Origin: Panacagrimonas sp.
GTDB lineage: Bacteria > Pseudomonadota > Gammaproteobacteria > Nevskiales > Nevskiaceae
Direction of reading: 5' to 3'
DNA length: 64,000 nucleotides
Assembly (NCBI RefSeq): GCF_020697055.1
Contig: NZ_JAJFBP010000002.1
Coordinates: 1-64,000 of the forward strand
A program made the position numbers and the translations under genes. Below the pieces are notes generated by a model, which saw only the letters and a list, made by a program, of their open reading frames with translations, was not told the DNA's origin and ran no database searches. Of the stretch, positions 1 through 7,828 are shown piece after piece. How positions within the stretch are numbered: the first letter of the stretch is position 1; each line of letters begins with the position of its first letter.

Positions 1-1
1 C

Positions 2-469
2 ATCGCGTTCTCGCGCGATGAGGCCCAGCTCACCGTGGCCGGCGTCCCCGACAAGCCGGGCATCGCCGCCTCCATCCTCGGTCCGATCGGCGACGCCAAT
101 GTCGAAGTGGACATGATCGTGCAGAACGTCGGCGCCGACGGCACCACCGACTTCACCTTCACCGTGCACCGCAACGACTTCGAGAAGGCCGAGGGCATCG
201 CCAAGAAGGTCGCGGGCGAGCTCGGCGCCAAGGGCGTGCTGTCGGCCAACGACATCTGCAAGGTGTCGATGGTCGGTGTGGGCATGCGCAGCCACGCCGG
301 CATCGCCAGCAAGATGTTCAAGCTGCTGGCCGGCGAAGGCATCAACATCCGCATGATCTCCACCTCCGAGATCAAGATCAGCGTCGTGGTCCAGGACAAG
401 TACCTCGAACTGGCGGTCCGCGCCCTTCACAAGGGGTTCGAGCTGGAATCGGCACCGGTTTCGGCCTGA
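2..469 (+). CDS. lysC: Aspartate kinase, C-terminal part (5' end outside window)
   Basis: This is the regulatory end of aspartate kinase, which phosphorylates aspartate in the first step of the lysine/threonine/methionine pathway. The visible 155 residues are the tandem ACT domains: a VPDKPGIAASILGPI stretch and the VEVDMIVQN segment, then a second ACT unit with GVGMRSHAGIASKMFKLL and NIRMISTSEIKISVVV. In this family the ACT pair carries allosteric feedback by lysine and/or threonine. The reading frame is open from the first bases, so the catalytic kinase domain lies upstream of the window. The stop is at 467-469. The next features are tRNA-Ser and tRNA-Arg with no csrA in between, unlike many gammaproteobacteria. 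Confidence 0.95.
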   Translation: MAFSRDEAQLTVAGVPDKPGIAASILGPIGDANVEVDMIVQNVGADGTTDFTFTVHRNDFEKAEGIAKKVAGELGAKGVLSANDICKVSMVGVGMRSHAGIASKMFKLLAGEGINIRMISTSEIKISVVVQDKYLELAVRALHKGFELESAPVSA

Positions 470-484
470 CCGACCGTTTTTCTC

Positions 485-513
485 TTGTCGCCCCCAGGGT
501 CGGTCGGTACACT
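485..513 (+). promoter_or_regulatory. Putative sigma-70 promoter of the tRNA pair
   Basis: A TTGTCG box at 485-490 and a TACACT box at 508-513 are separated by 17 bases and lie about 45 bases upstream of tRNA-Ser. It is the only good match in the 87-base gap after lysC. The assignment is by consensus only. Confidence 0.45.
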
Positions 514-556
514 GCGCGCCCCTGCTGGCAGGCCGCATGTCGCAAAGAGCCGCATC

Positions 557-646
557 GGAGAGTTGGCCGAGTGGACGAAGGCGCGCCCCTGCTAAGGGCG
601 TATAGGGCTTAAAACCTTATCGAGGGTTCGAATCCCTCACTCTCCG
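557..646 (+). tRNA. tRNA-Ser (anticodon GCU)
   Basis: The acceptor arms GGAGAGT (557-563) and ACTCTCC (639-645) pair, with discriminator G646. The anticodon stem CGCCC/GGGCG encloses a loop with GCT. A long variable arm follows, as expected of a class II serine tRNA, and the T loop is GGTTCGAATCC. The terminal CCA is not encoded. It reads AGC/AGU codons. Confidence 0.95.
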
Positions 647-739
647 CAATCAGGGCGAGATGGCCACGGCAGTGGCGTAGCGGATCGGCCGCAGCGCCGA
701 GCAGGCTTGTATTAGTCGTCGAAAGGAAAGTTTCACCGC

Positions 740-816
740 GGGCCCGTAGCTCAGCTGGATAGAGTGTCTGGCTACGAACCAGAAGGTCGGGAGTTCGAAT
801 CTCTCCGGGCCCGCCA
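740..816 (+). tRNA. tRNA-Arg (anticodon ACG)
   Basis: The acceptor arms GGGCCCG (740-746) and CGGGCCC (806-812) pair. The anticodon stem TCTGG/CCAGA holds ACG, read as ICG for CGN arginine codons. The T loop is GTTCGAATC and the CCA at 814-816 is encoded. The last 22 bases are repeated 105 bases downstream as part of an 85-bp duplication. Confidence 0.95.
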
Positions 817-984
817 TCTTTTCCGACCATAGCGCTGGAGATTCTCACTCCCGTCGGGAGAAGTTCGCTGCGCTCACGCCCCCGCACTTCGTGCGGCGGT
901 CGAATCTCTCCGGGCCCGCCATCTTTTCCGACCATAGCGCTGGAGATTCTCACTCCCGTCGGGAGAAGTTCGCTGCGCTCACGC
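795..984 (+). repeat. 85-bp direct duplication that includes the 3' end of tRNA-Arg
   Basis: Bases 795-879 and 900-984 match by eye over the full 85 bp, a period of 105. The first copy begins inside the T loop of tRNA-Arg and runs through CCA into flanking DNA. The second copy therefore leaves a displaced 22-base tRNA tail (900-921), beginning TCGAATCTCTCC. Each copy contains a CTCCC-GTC-GGGAG hairpin, and the 20-base spacer adds a CCGCAC-TTC-GTGCGG hairpin (882-896). The arrangement resembles an attachment-site duplication at a tRNA 3' end, but no integrase gene is visible, so a simple slippage duplication remains possible. Bases 985-1101 hold nothing else I can recognise. Confidence 0.85.
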
Positions 985-1101
985 AACGCGTCCCGCAGCC
1001 CGTGATGGCGCACCCTTATCGACGTATCGGCGCACCCCGCCCTGTTAGGCTACGGGCGGCGAGCCCGCCCACTATTCGACCGGCAAGGACCACCCACGAG
1101 G

Positions 1102-1932
1102 GTGCTCGACGCGCGATCCGTACGTCCCATCTCCGGAGCCCATCAGACCGTGGTGTACGAGCAATACGTAGAGCTTCTGAAGCGGGCCGTGACCGGCTAT
1201 CTGTACGTCGACGAGGACCGGCAGGCACGCCGTTTCAGCCTGGAAACCGCTGGCAACGCCCCGGACGCTCCGCCCACTGCCGAGCAGGCCCAGACCACCC
1301 GCCGGGAAGGCCTCGACTGGCCCGGCATCGGCTACTCGATGTGCGGATTCAAGCGACTCGAGAACCTCGAATACTGCCTGCGTACCGCGGTGACCAATGG
1401 AGTCCCCGGCGACTTCATCGAGACCGGGGTATGGCGAGGCGGCGCCTGCATCTTCGCCGCGGGCGTGTTGCACGCCCTGGGACAGCGCAATCGCACCGTG
1501 TGGGTGGCCGATTCCTTCAAGGGACTGCCGCCTCCCGACGCCGTGCAATATCCCAAGGACACGGGGAGCACGTTCCACAAGTTCGATGAGCTGCGCGTCC
1601 CACGCGAGAAGGTCGCGCGCGCATTCGAACTGTTCGGCTTCAAGGATCTGAAGGTCCAATACATCGAAGGCTTCTTCGAGCAGACGCTCAAGACGGCGCC
1701 GGTTAAGCAGCTTTGCGTCGCACGGCTGGACGGTGACATGTACTCGTCGACCATCTGCGCGCTGGAGGCTCTCTATCCGAAAATCTCTCCGGGCGGGTTC
1801 ATCATCATCGACGACTACTACATCGGTCAGTGCAAGGCCGCCGTCACGGATTTCCGCGCGGAGCACGGCATCAAGGCCAAGATCGTTCCCTGCGATTGGA
1901 CAGGGGTCTATTGGCAGGTCCCCGGACCCTGA
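1102..1932 (+). CDS. TylF/MycF-family SAM-dependent methyltransferase
   Basis: This 276-residue protein belongs to the macrocin O-methyltransferase (TylF) family, metal- and SAM-dependent enzymes that methylate sugar hydroxyls. The diagnostic SAM-binding stretch GDFIETGVWRGGACIF is near residue 107, and the metal/catalytic region appears as LDGDMYSST and GGFIIIDDYYI near residues 210-240. The predicted start is GTG at 1102, preceded by an ACGAGG-like ribosome site. Two glycan-modifying genes follow on the same strand, so the likely substrate is a sugar of a surface polysaccharide or glycan. The exact acceptor cannot be inferred. It is the first gene after the tRNA-Arg duplication. Confidence 0.85.
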   Translation: MLDARSVRPISGAHQTVVYEQYVELLKRAVTGYLYVDEDRQARRFSLETAGNAPDAPPTAEQAQTTRREGLDWPGIGYSMCGFKRLENLEYCLRTAVTNGVPGDFIETGVWRGGACIFAAGVLHALGQRNRTVWVADSFKGLPPPDAVQYPKDTGSTFHKFDELRVPREKVARAFELFGFKDLKVQYIEGFFEQTLKTAPVKQLCVARLDGDMYSSTICALEALYPKISPGGFIIIDDYYIGQCKAAVTDFRAEHGIKAKIVPCDWTGVYWQVPGP

Positions 1933-1966
1933 GCTTCGCCGTTGCGCGAGCAGGCTGAACGACACG

Positions 1967-4786
1967 ATGACCAAGTTCGACAAGACCACCGCTCACGACC
2001 GCGTCGTCATGGTGACCGCGTGCAACGACCCGTCCGTCTACGCACGTTACGTCGCGAAAAGCGTCGGGATCGATGCTGCGGATTTCCACCGTTACGACAA
2101 CAGCGCGGACAACCGCCCGGTCCCCGAGCGCTACAACCAGTTCATCGAGGCCATGCCGGCCGACCTCGATGCGTGGATCGCGTTCGTCCACAACGATTTT
2201 CAATTCCTCGAGGATCCGCGCGGCTGGCTTTCATCGGTTTCACCGAATCATCTGTATGGCGTGGTCGGTGCGGACATCGTCGAAGACGAAGTTCCTGATT
2301 CCATCCGGGCAGGCGCCCTGTCCGACACGCGCGCACAGCGCCGGGTCCTGAGAGGACAGGTCGAGTGCTCGACCGACCTGCTTGCGTCCGGCGTTTGCGG
2401 GACCAAGGTCGACGGCATGGTCCCGGTCCGGACGGTCGACTGCTGCTGCCTGATCATCCACGCGTCGCTGATCCGTCGACTGCAGCTGCGCTTCGACGCG
2501 AGTTTTCCGTGGCATCTCTACACCGAGGAGCTTTCGCTGCGGGCCGCAAGGGACTGGGGCGTGCGCACGTTCGTCATTCCGGTTCGGTCCGGCCACTACG
2601 GCCGGGGCGCCGTCGACGAGATGTTCCACACGGGCCTGAAACGCTTGAAAGAGACGCACGGGGACATTCTGGCGTCGACTTGTCACAACCCCTACGCGAT
2701 CGAACGGGCCCGATCCAGGACATCGCGACCGGCGGCATCGGAGATCCCGGCCCTGGACGCGGCGCACGCGGTGCAGATCACGGTCGTGGTCATCGTCTTT
2801 CGGATGGCGCGTCAGGCGATGCGCACATTGCATTCGCTTTCCGCGGACTACCAGCGCGGCATCAAGGCGGCGCAATACGAAGTGCTGGTCTACGAGAATC
2901 CGTCCGACGACATGTTGTCGGCCGAGTTCGTCGAAGGCCTGCCCGAGAACTTCCGCTACACGCGTCTCGAATCGGCCTCGGCCTCGCCGGTGCCGGCGCT
3001 CAACCGGGGGATCCGCGAGGCGCGTGGTCGCCTCATCGGGGCAATGATCGACGGCGCGCGGATCGTCACCCCCGGACTGCTTCGCCGCGCGCTGTTCGCC
3101 AGCCGGACGCATCCACGCAGCGTGGTCACGACACTGGGCTGGTACCTGGGATGTGACGCGCAGGGAGTCGCCCTGACGCATGGCCACTCGGCAGCCTATG
3201 AGACCGAACTTCTGAAAGCCGCGGGCTGGCCCCGCACGCCCTACCGCCTGTTCGAGGTCTCCACGCTCGACCAATCGTCGGCCGATGGCTGGGTTGCGCG
3301 CATCTCTGAGAGCAACGCGATCTTCATGTCCCGGGCCATGTGGTCGCTGCTTGGCGGATTCGACGAAGGCTTCGTCTCCGAAGGCGGGGGCCTGGCCAAC
3401 CTGGACCTTCTGAAGCGGGCCTGCGAGACGCCCAATGCGCAGCACGTGCTGCTGGCGGACGAGGCCACGTTCCATCAAACCCATGGCGGTGTATCGACCA
3501 ATGCCGCACCCGACACCAAGGAACTCAAGCGCAAGGCCTGGCATGACGAATATCGGCGAATCCGCGGCGCCAACCACGCTCCGGCGGGCCAGAAATCCCG
3601 GGTGATCTACGGCGCCCTTCGCGCCGAAGTGGCGGCCCATCTCGTCAGTGCGCTGGTTGCGCCGGCACGATCGCAACTCCGGCAGGACGACGACACGCGC
3701 CCATTCTTTCCGATGCAGGACGCCAGGCTCGTCCGCCGGATGAACATCCGGCCCCGCGCGCAGCCGCCGCCGGCCGCGGGTGCGGCGGTCGAGGCGGTCC
3801 GGCTCGTGGAACGGCTCTTCAACCAGAACCGGTTCGTCGAGGCGCGCGATGCTGCGCGGCTCGTGCTGCGCAGGATCGGGCATGGAAAGGTTCCGGTGTT
3901 GGAGCAGATCACGGCGCTCTGTGCCAATTATCCGGGTATCGGCGGCAAGGCGCCGCCGAAGCAACGCTCGAGTCATCTCGCGAGCATCGGCAGCGTCCAC
4001 AGGGCGCTTGGAGAAATGGACCTCGCGGAGCGCGCTTTCGTGGAAGCACTCAGGATCGACACCGGCAATGATGTCGCGCGCTTCGAACTGTCCGCCATCC
4101 GCCTTCCAGGCGCGTCCTATCTCGATCGTCTGTCGGAAGTCCACGAGTTCCTGCGCCCCAACATCTATCTGGAGATCGGCGTCTTTCAAGGCGATTCGAT
4201 CAGCCTGGCACGCCCGCCTACGCAGGCGTTCGGTGTCGATCCCGAGCCGTCCCTGATGAAACCCTGCCGCGCCGAGACGCGGATCCATCCCTGGAAAAGC
4301 GACTACTTCTTCCTGCAGAACGAACGTCGGCGATTGATTCCTCGGCGCGTCGACTTCGCGTTCATCGACGGCCTGCATCAGTTCATGCAGGTCGTCAGGG
4401 ATTTCTGGAACGTCGAACGCCTCTGCCATCCCAACTCGGTGATCGCCTTCCACGACACCTTGCCGCTGGATCGTCAAAGCGCCGCCAGGAACCGTACGAC
4501 CGGCTACTGGACCGGGGATGTCTGGAAGATCATTCCGTTCCTGATGAGCGAGCGGACGGATCTTCGCATCGCCACCGTCAAGGCCCCGCCGTCCGGTCTG
4601 ACGCTGGTCGCGGGCCTGCGTACGCACCACTTTCCGACACTCGAGGAGACGCTGGCGCGCGCAGCCGCATTCGATGCCGCCGATTACGACGCGTTCGAAT
4701 CGACCTGGCGCCCGCGCATGACGCTGCTCGACAACACGCGCCCCGCCTTGGCCGACTGGCTTCTCTTTGGCAGGGTGCCCGCGTAG
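1967..4786 (+). CDS. Multidomain glycosyltransferase-glycosyltransferase-methyltransferase
   Basis: This is a 939-residue protein with at least three catalytic-looking parts. Residues about 10-250 resemble a GT-A-type glycosyltransferase module (VVMVTACNDPSVYARY at the start, with a CCLIIHASLIRRL stretch later). Residues about 268-520 form a second GT2-like module that opens with ITVVVIVFRMARQAM and contains GALNRGIREARG-like nucleotide-sugar features (written PALNRGIREARGRL) and WSLLGGFDEGF. A linker with a TPR-like helical repeat follows (about 610-715). The C-terminal 725-890 region is a class I methyltransferase of the Methyltransf_24 type (YLEIGVFQGDSI, FAFIDGLHQF, SVIAFHDTLP). The ATG at 1967 is chosen because it lies just after the TylF gene and the homology begins there; the frame is open further upstream. 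It is probably a glycan-assembly enzyme for a surface polymer. Confidence 0.75.
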   Translation: MTKFDKTTAHDRVVMVTACNDPSVYARYVAKSVGIDAADFHRYDNSADNRPVPERYNQFIEAMPADLDAWIAFVHNDFQFLEDPRGWLSSVSPNHLYGVVGADIVEDEVPDSIRAGALSDTRAQRRVLRGQVECSTDLLASGVCGTKVDGMVPVRTVDCCCLIIHASLIRRLQLRFDASFPWHLYTEELSLRAARDWGVRTFVIPVRSGHYGRGAVDEMFHTGLKRLKETHGDILASTCHNPYAIERARSRTSRPAASEIPALDAAHAVQITVVVIVFRMARQAMRTLHSLSADYQRGIKAAQYEVLVYENPSDDMLSAEFVEGLPENFRYTRLESASASPVPALNRGIREARGRLIGAMIDGARIVTPGLLRRALFASRTHPRSVVTTLGWYLGCDAQGVALTHGHSAAYETELLKAAGWPRTPYRLFEVSTLDQSSADGWVARISESNAIFMSRAMWSLLGGFDEGFVSEGGGLANLDLLKRACETPNAQHVLLADEATFHQTHGGVSTNAAPDTKELKRKAWHDEYRRIRGANHAPAGQKSRVIYGALRAEVAAHLVSALVAPARSQLRQDDDTRPFFPMQDARLVRRMNIRPRAQPPPAAGAAVEAVRLVERLFNQNRFVEARDAARLVLRRIGHGKVPVLEQITALCANYPGIGGKAPPKQRSSHLASIGSVHRALGEMDLAERAFVEALRIDTGNDVARFELSAIRLPGASYLDRLSEVHEFLRPNIYLEIGVFQGDSISLARPPTQAFGVDPEPSLMKPCRAETRIHPWKSDYFFLQNERRRLIPRRVDFAFIDGLHQFMQVVRDFWNVERLCHPNSVIAFHDTLPLDRQSAARNRTTGYWTGDVWKIIPFLMSERTDLRIATVKAPPSGLTLVAGLRTHHFPTLEETLARAAAFDAADYDAFESTWRPRMTLLDNTRPALADWLLFGRVPA

Positions 4787-4825
4787 GGTGGTTCGAGCGG
4801 CCGCCGAGGCGATGGGAGATCGAAC

Positions 4826-5524
4826 GTGCCAGATCTATTCGAGGTCTTCCGGAAATGGCAGGGGCGGCGGATCCACAAATGGCACCACTACTTCCCGATC
4901 TACGAGCGCTTCCTCGATCGGCATCGTGGCTGCCCGGTGGTCCTGATCGAGATCGGCCTCGGAGAAGGAGGTTCATTGGCGCTCTGGCGCAGCTACCTCG
5001 GACCGCAGGCCAGAATCATCGGGGTGGACATCGATCCCGCCTGTGAACGTTTTCGAGCCGACGGCTTCGAGATCCACATCGGCAGCCAGTCGGACCCTGA
5101 GTTCCTGCTGCGCGTGATCGAATCGGTACCGGTTGCGGACATCGTCATCGATGATGGCGGGCACAAGGCAAGCGAGCAGATCACCTCGTTCGAGACGATC
5201 TATCCCCGTATCGCCGAGACAGGCCTCTACATCGTCGAAGACACGCAGACCAGCTATTGGGACGACTGGAAGGATCGCGCCGACGGCATGACGTTCATCG
5301 AATACGCAAAGCGCCTCTGCGATACGCTCAATGCGTGGCACCACAAGCTCGCGAGTTTCTACCGCTTCCATCTGCCGCCTGAGCTTCGCACAGGCACCTG
5401 CGAGGTCCCCTGGTTCACGCGTCACACGAATTGCATCTCGTTTTTCGACAGCGTCGTGGTCTTTGAACGCCAGACCCGCCAGGAGCCGCGTCATAGCCAC
5501 AGCCCGCCACTGGACGCGACGTGA
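4826..5524 (+). CDS. Class I SAM-dependent methyltransferase (Methyltransf_24/CmcI-like)
   Basis: This is a 232-residue methyltransferase. It has a SAM-binding LIEIGLGEGGSLALW (about 37-51), an acidic loop IIGVDIDP, a DIVIDDGGHKASEQ motif (about 109) and a GLYIVEDTQTSYW strand. The pattern matches the CmcI-like/Methyltransf_24 enzymes often found in glycan and secondary-metabolite clusters. The start is GTG at 4826 with GGGAG nine bases upstream. It sits 39 bases after the glycosyltransferase fusion and is probably its operon partner. The substrate is unknown. Confidence 0.75.
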   Translation: MPDLFEVFRKWQGRRIHKWHHYFPIYERFLDRHRGCPVVLIEIGLGEGGSLALWRSYLGPQARIIGVDIDPACERFRADGFEIHIGSQSDPEFLLRVIESVPVADIVIDDGGHKASEQITSFETIYPRIAETGLYIVEDTQTSYWDDWKDRADGMTFIEYAKRLCDTLNAWHHKLASFYRFHLPPELRTGTCEVPWFTRHTNCISFFDSVVVFERQTRQEPRHSHSPPLDAT

Positions 5525-5639
5525 ACGCGCCTCGGCGGTGGCCGTCCAAATTCGAGATCAGCGGGCGGGACGCCGAGCAGGCCCGGTCGAACGAACGCGT
5601 GCCACGTTCGTGATGCGGCCGCTCCAGCCTGCGCCGCCG

Positions 5640-6482
5640 CTAGACACCATGGGTCACCCCCAACTGATAGAACGTCACCCGCGCTCCATCGGTATCGCTG
5701 TTGCCGATCGCCTGTAACGCCGCGCCGGCCCGAAAGTAGAGCCCCATCCCGTCCCAGTTCGAATCGATCGGCGTCGAGACGCTTTCATCGCCCGACGCGA
5801 CGTGAAGCGTGCGGTCCTCGACCCGCAGCGAGATCGTGAAGGTCTCCCCGAGACCGAGCCCGCCGACGAGGTTCAGGCGCCGCGCGGTGGAGTCGGCCGC
5901 CACGGGAGAATCCAGCACCAGCACGTATAGCGTGCCGCGGCCCGGTCCGTTGGTTTCGAACACCAGCTTGCACAACTCGCTGATCGCAACGTTCTCGCCG
6001 TTGTAGCCGCGGATCTGGCCGATGACGACTTTGCCGTTCTCGCGCGGCACCTGGTGCACCGCCAGCGTCGCGTCCATGCGCGAGAAGTCGTCCCAGGTCC
6101 AGTTGACCGAGGCGTCTTCGGGGTCGAGCAGCTCGCGCAGCATGCTGACCGGATATTTGGCGTTGGCGGTCAGTGCCCCGTGGACCGGCGCGAAGAACAT
6201 CACGCCGTCGCCCTCGACGCCCTGGAACCAGTCCGACGAATACCCTTCGACCAGCCGGGATGTCGACACCACTTCGGCGTTGCCGTCGGTGCCGCCGGTG
6301 GGGTTGCGCGGAATCGTCAGCGCCCAGCCGCCCAGGTCCAGAAGGCTCGACGGCGCGGCCTCGGTCGGAAGCGGGATCACCACGTCTTCCCCCGAGCCGC
6401 CGCTCGAACCGCCGCCGCACGCTTGCAACATGCCCGCAACGAGGCACAGAAATCCTGCTGCGGTTGCAGATTTCAGGTTCAT
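5640..6482 (-). CDS. Polysaccharide lyase family 7-like lipoprotein with altered catalytic motifs
   Basis: This is a 280-residue predicted outer-membrane or periplasm-anchored lipoprotein with the lipobox LQAC (Cys22), a Gly/Ser-rich linker and a PL7/alginate-lyase-like beta-jelly roll. Three PL7 signature blocks can be aligned by eye: YPVSMLRE (usual YPRSELRE), GQIRG (usual GQIHG) and YFRAGAALQ (usual YFKAGxYxQ). The catalytic His is Arg158 here and the catalytic Tyr is Ala255. It may bind rather than cleave a uronate polymer, or act on a different substrate. AGGGAG precedes the ATG at 6482. It is convergent with the glycan genes to its left. Confidence 0.65.
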   Translation of the reverse strand: MNLKSATAAGFLCLVAGMLQACGGGSSGGSGEDVVIPLPTEAAPSSLLDLGGWALTIPRNPTGGTDGNAEVVSTSRLVEGYSSDWFQGVEGDGVMFFAPVHGALTANAKYPVSMLRELLDPEDASVNWTWDDFSRMDATLAVHQVPRENGKVVIGQIRGYNGENVAISELCKLVFETNGPGRGTLYVLVLDSPVAADSTARRLNLVGGLGLGETFTISLRVEDRTLHVASGDESVSTPIDSNWDGMGLYFRAGAALQAIGNSDTDGARVTFYQLGVTHGV

Positions 6483-6560
6483 CGGAGTCTCCCTTGCGTA
6501 TTACGTCAGTCGCGGGCCGGGCAGCACGCCGCGTGCCTGGGAGATCGCGCCAGCACCCGA

Positions 6561-7211
6561 TCAGCGAGAGAACCGGCCCTCGCGCAGGAAATGGATCGAC
6601 TGCCGCACCACCACCTCGTCCCGCATCATGAACGTGTGGTTCACCGGCAGCACCAGCAGGTCGCGCATGCCGTCGAGTTGCGCCCGTTCCACGCTGACCT
6701 TGCCGTCGTTGGCGCCGACGATCATCGCGGAGTACGCCGGGTTGTAGGACCGCGTGCCGGCGATGATGCCGGCCTCGTACGTCGCCGGCGGCAGGCGGTT
6801 GGGAAGACTGTCCGGTCCGGTGCCCAGCTCGTTGCCGGCGGGTCCGTTGATCCATCCGAACGGCGCCAACCGGCCGAGCCGATCGACCAGCTCGCTGCCG
6901 CGATTGGGCGTTCCGATCATCACGACGCGGCCGACCTGCGGCAGCTCGTAAGCCGCGAGGTACTGGCGGATGAGAATCCCCCCCATCGAGTGCCCGATGA
7001 AGTGCACGCGCGGCGCGCCCGCAGCCAGCGCCTCGCGCACCTGCGGCGCCACGTGCGAATCGACCAGCGTGCGTACCGCGGCCGTGGTGGAGGGATAGCC
7101 GCGACTGAACGCGACGAAGCCCGCATCCCGCGCCGCGCGAGCGAGCTTCTCCATCGGCCGCGCCGAGCGCGCCAGTCCATGCAGCAGGATCACCGCCTCG
7201 GCTGCACTCAT
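6561..7211 (-). CDS. Alpha/beta hydrolase (lipase/esterase-like)
   Basis: This is a 216-residue alpha/beta hydrolase. It opens directly with the strand-loop AVILLHGLARS (oxyanion region) and carries the nucleophile elbow GHSMGG (about residue 78). Downstream are an acidic-residue candidate in GANDGKV and a histidine in PVNHTFM. The start at 7211 is preferred because this ATG overlaps the msrQ stop in an ATGA arrangement; an upstream extension would only add low-complexity sequence. The short form lacks a signal peptide, so it is probably cytoplasmic. Translational coupling ties it to msrPQ, but no shared function is evident. Confidence 0.75.
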   Translation of the reverse strand: MSAAEAVILLHGLARSARPMEKLARAARDAGFVAFSRGYPSTTAAVRTLVDSHVAPQVREALAAGAPRVHFIGHSMGGILIRQYLAAYELPQVGRVVMIGTPNRGSELVDRLGRLAPFGWINGPAGNELGTGPDSLPNRLPPATYEAGIIAGTRSYNPAYSAMIVGANDGKVSVERAQLDGMRDLLVLPVNHTFMMRDEVVVRQSIHFLREGRFSR

Positions 7212-7828
7212 GCCGGAAGCCGCTTCCCGGGATCCGCTTTCCTGCCTCGCAACGGCCAAGGCGCGCGCAGCAGCAGCACCAGCGCAGTGATCGCCAGGTA
7301 CGCCAGCGGCTCGCGATGATCCGACTTAACCAACCACAGGAAGTGGAGCCCGCCCAGCCACACGGCCGGCCACACCAGCCGATGCAGCGACTTCCAGCGC
7401 CGGCCCAATCGCCGTTGCCAGCCGCGGGTCGAGGTGATCGCCAGCGGAAGCAGCAGCAGCCAACCGGTGAATCCGAGCGTGATGTAGGTGCGCTCGGCCA
7501 CTTCCTCGACGAGCTTGGCCGGCGACCATTCCAGGTCGAACGTGAGGAAGACGGCGAAGTGCACGCAGATCCAGGCGAACGCCCACAGCCCGAGCAGGCG
7601 CCGGATCTGCACGAATTCCACGCGTCCGGTGAAACGTCGCAGCGGCGTCATCGCCAGCGCCACCAGCAGCAGCCGCAGGCTCCACAGCCCGGTGTAGCGT
7701 TCCAGGAACTCCACCGGGTTGGGACCCAGCGCCGCGTGCGTGAGGCGCCACGCGAGTTCCGCCGCCGGGTACAGCGCCAGCGACCACGCGGCGAGACGCA
7801 GGCCCAGCAGCGCGCGCGGAACCGCCAT
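7208..7828 (-). CDS. msrQ: MsrQ, heme-binding membrane subunit of the MsrPQ system
   Basis: MsrQ is the inner-membrane cytochrome b subunit that passes electrons to MsrP for repair of methionine sulfoxide in periplasmic proteins. The 206-residue protein has about six hydrophobic segments. Family-typical stretches include GLRLAAWSLALYPA, LRRLLGLWAF-like IRRLLGLWAF, HFAVFLTFDL and the SLHRLVWPAVWLGGLHFLWL histidine region. Length fits the family (about 200 residues). The ATG at 7828 shares one base with the msrP stop (TGATG), so the two are translationally coupled. Confidence 0.9.
   Translation of the reverse strand: MAVPRALLGLRLAAWSLALYPAAELAWRLTHAALGPNPVEFLERYTGLWSLRLLLVALAMTPLRRFTGRVEFVQIRRLLGLWAFAWICVHFAVFLTFDLEWSPAKLVEEVAERTYITLGFTGWLLLLPLAITSTRGWQRRLGRRWKSLHRLVWPAVWLGGLHFLWLVKSDHREPLAYLAITALVLLLRAPWPLRGRKADPGKRLPA

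Noticed and set aside
470-556. Small csrA gene
   Set aside because: No frame in the 87 bases reaches the size or the MLILTRRVGE-like start of CsrA.
609-1013. Open frame across the tRNAs and duplication
   Set aside because: It is tRNA-antisense sequence repeated by the duplication; not a protein gene.
985-1101. Integrase or excisionase remnant next to the tRNA duplication
   Set aside because: I looked for tyrosine-recombinase motifs on both strands up to 6 kb and saw none.
2240-4630. Long open frame on the minus strand opposite the glycosyltransferase fusion
   Set aside because: Shadow of the plus-strand gene, no family features and no ribosome site.
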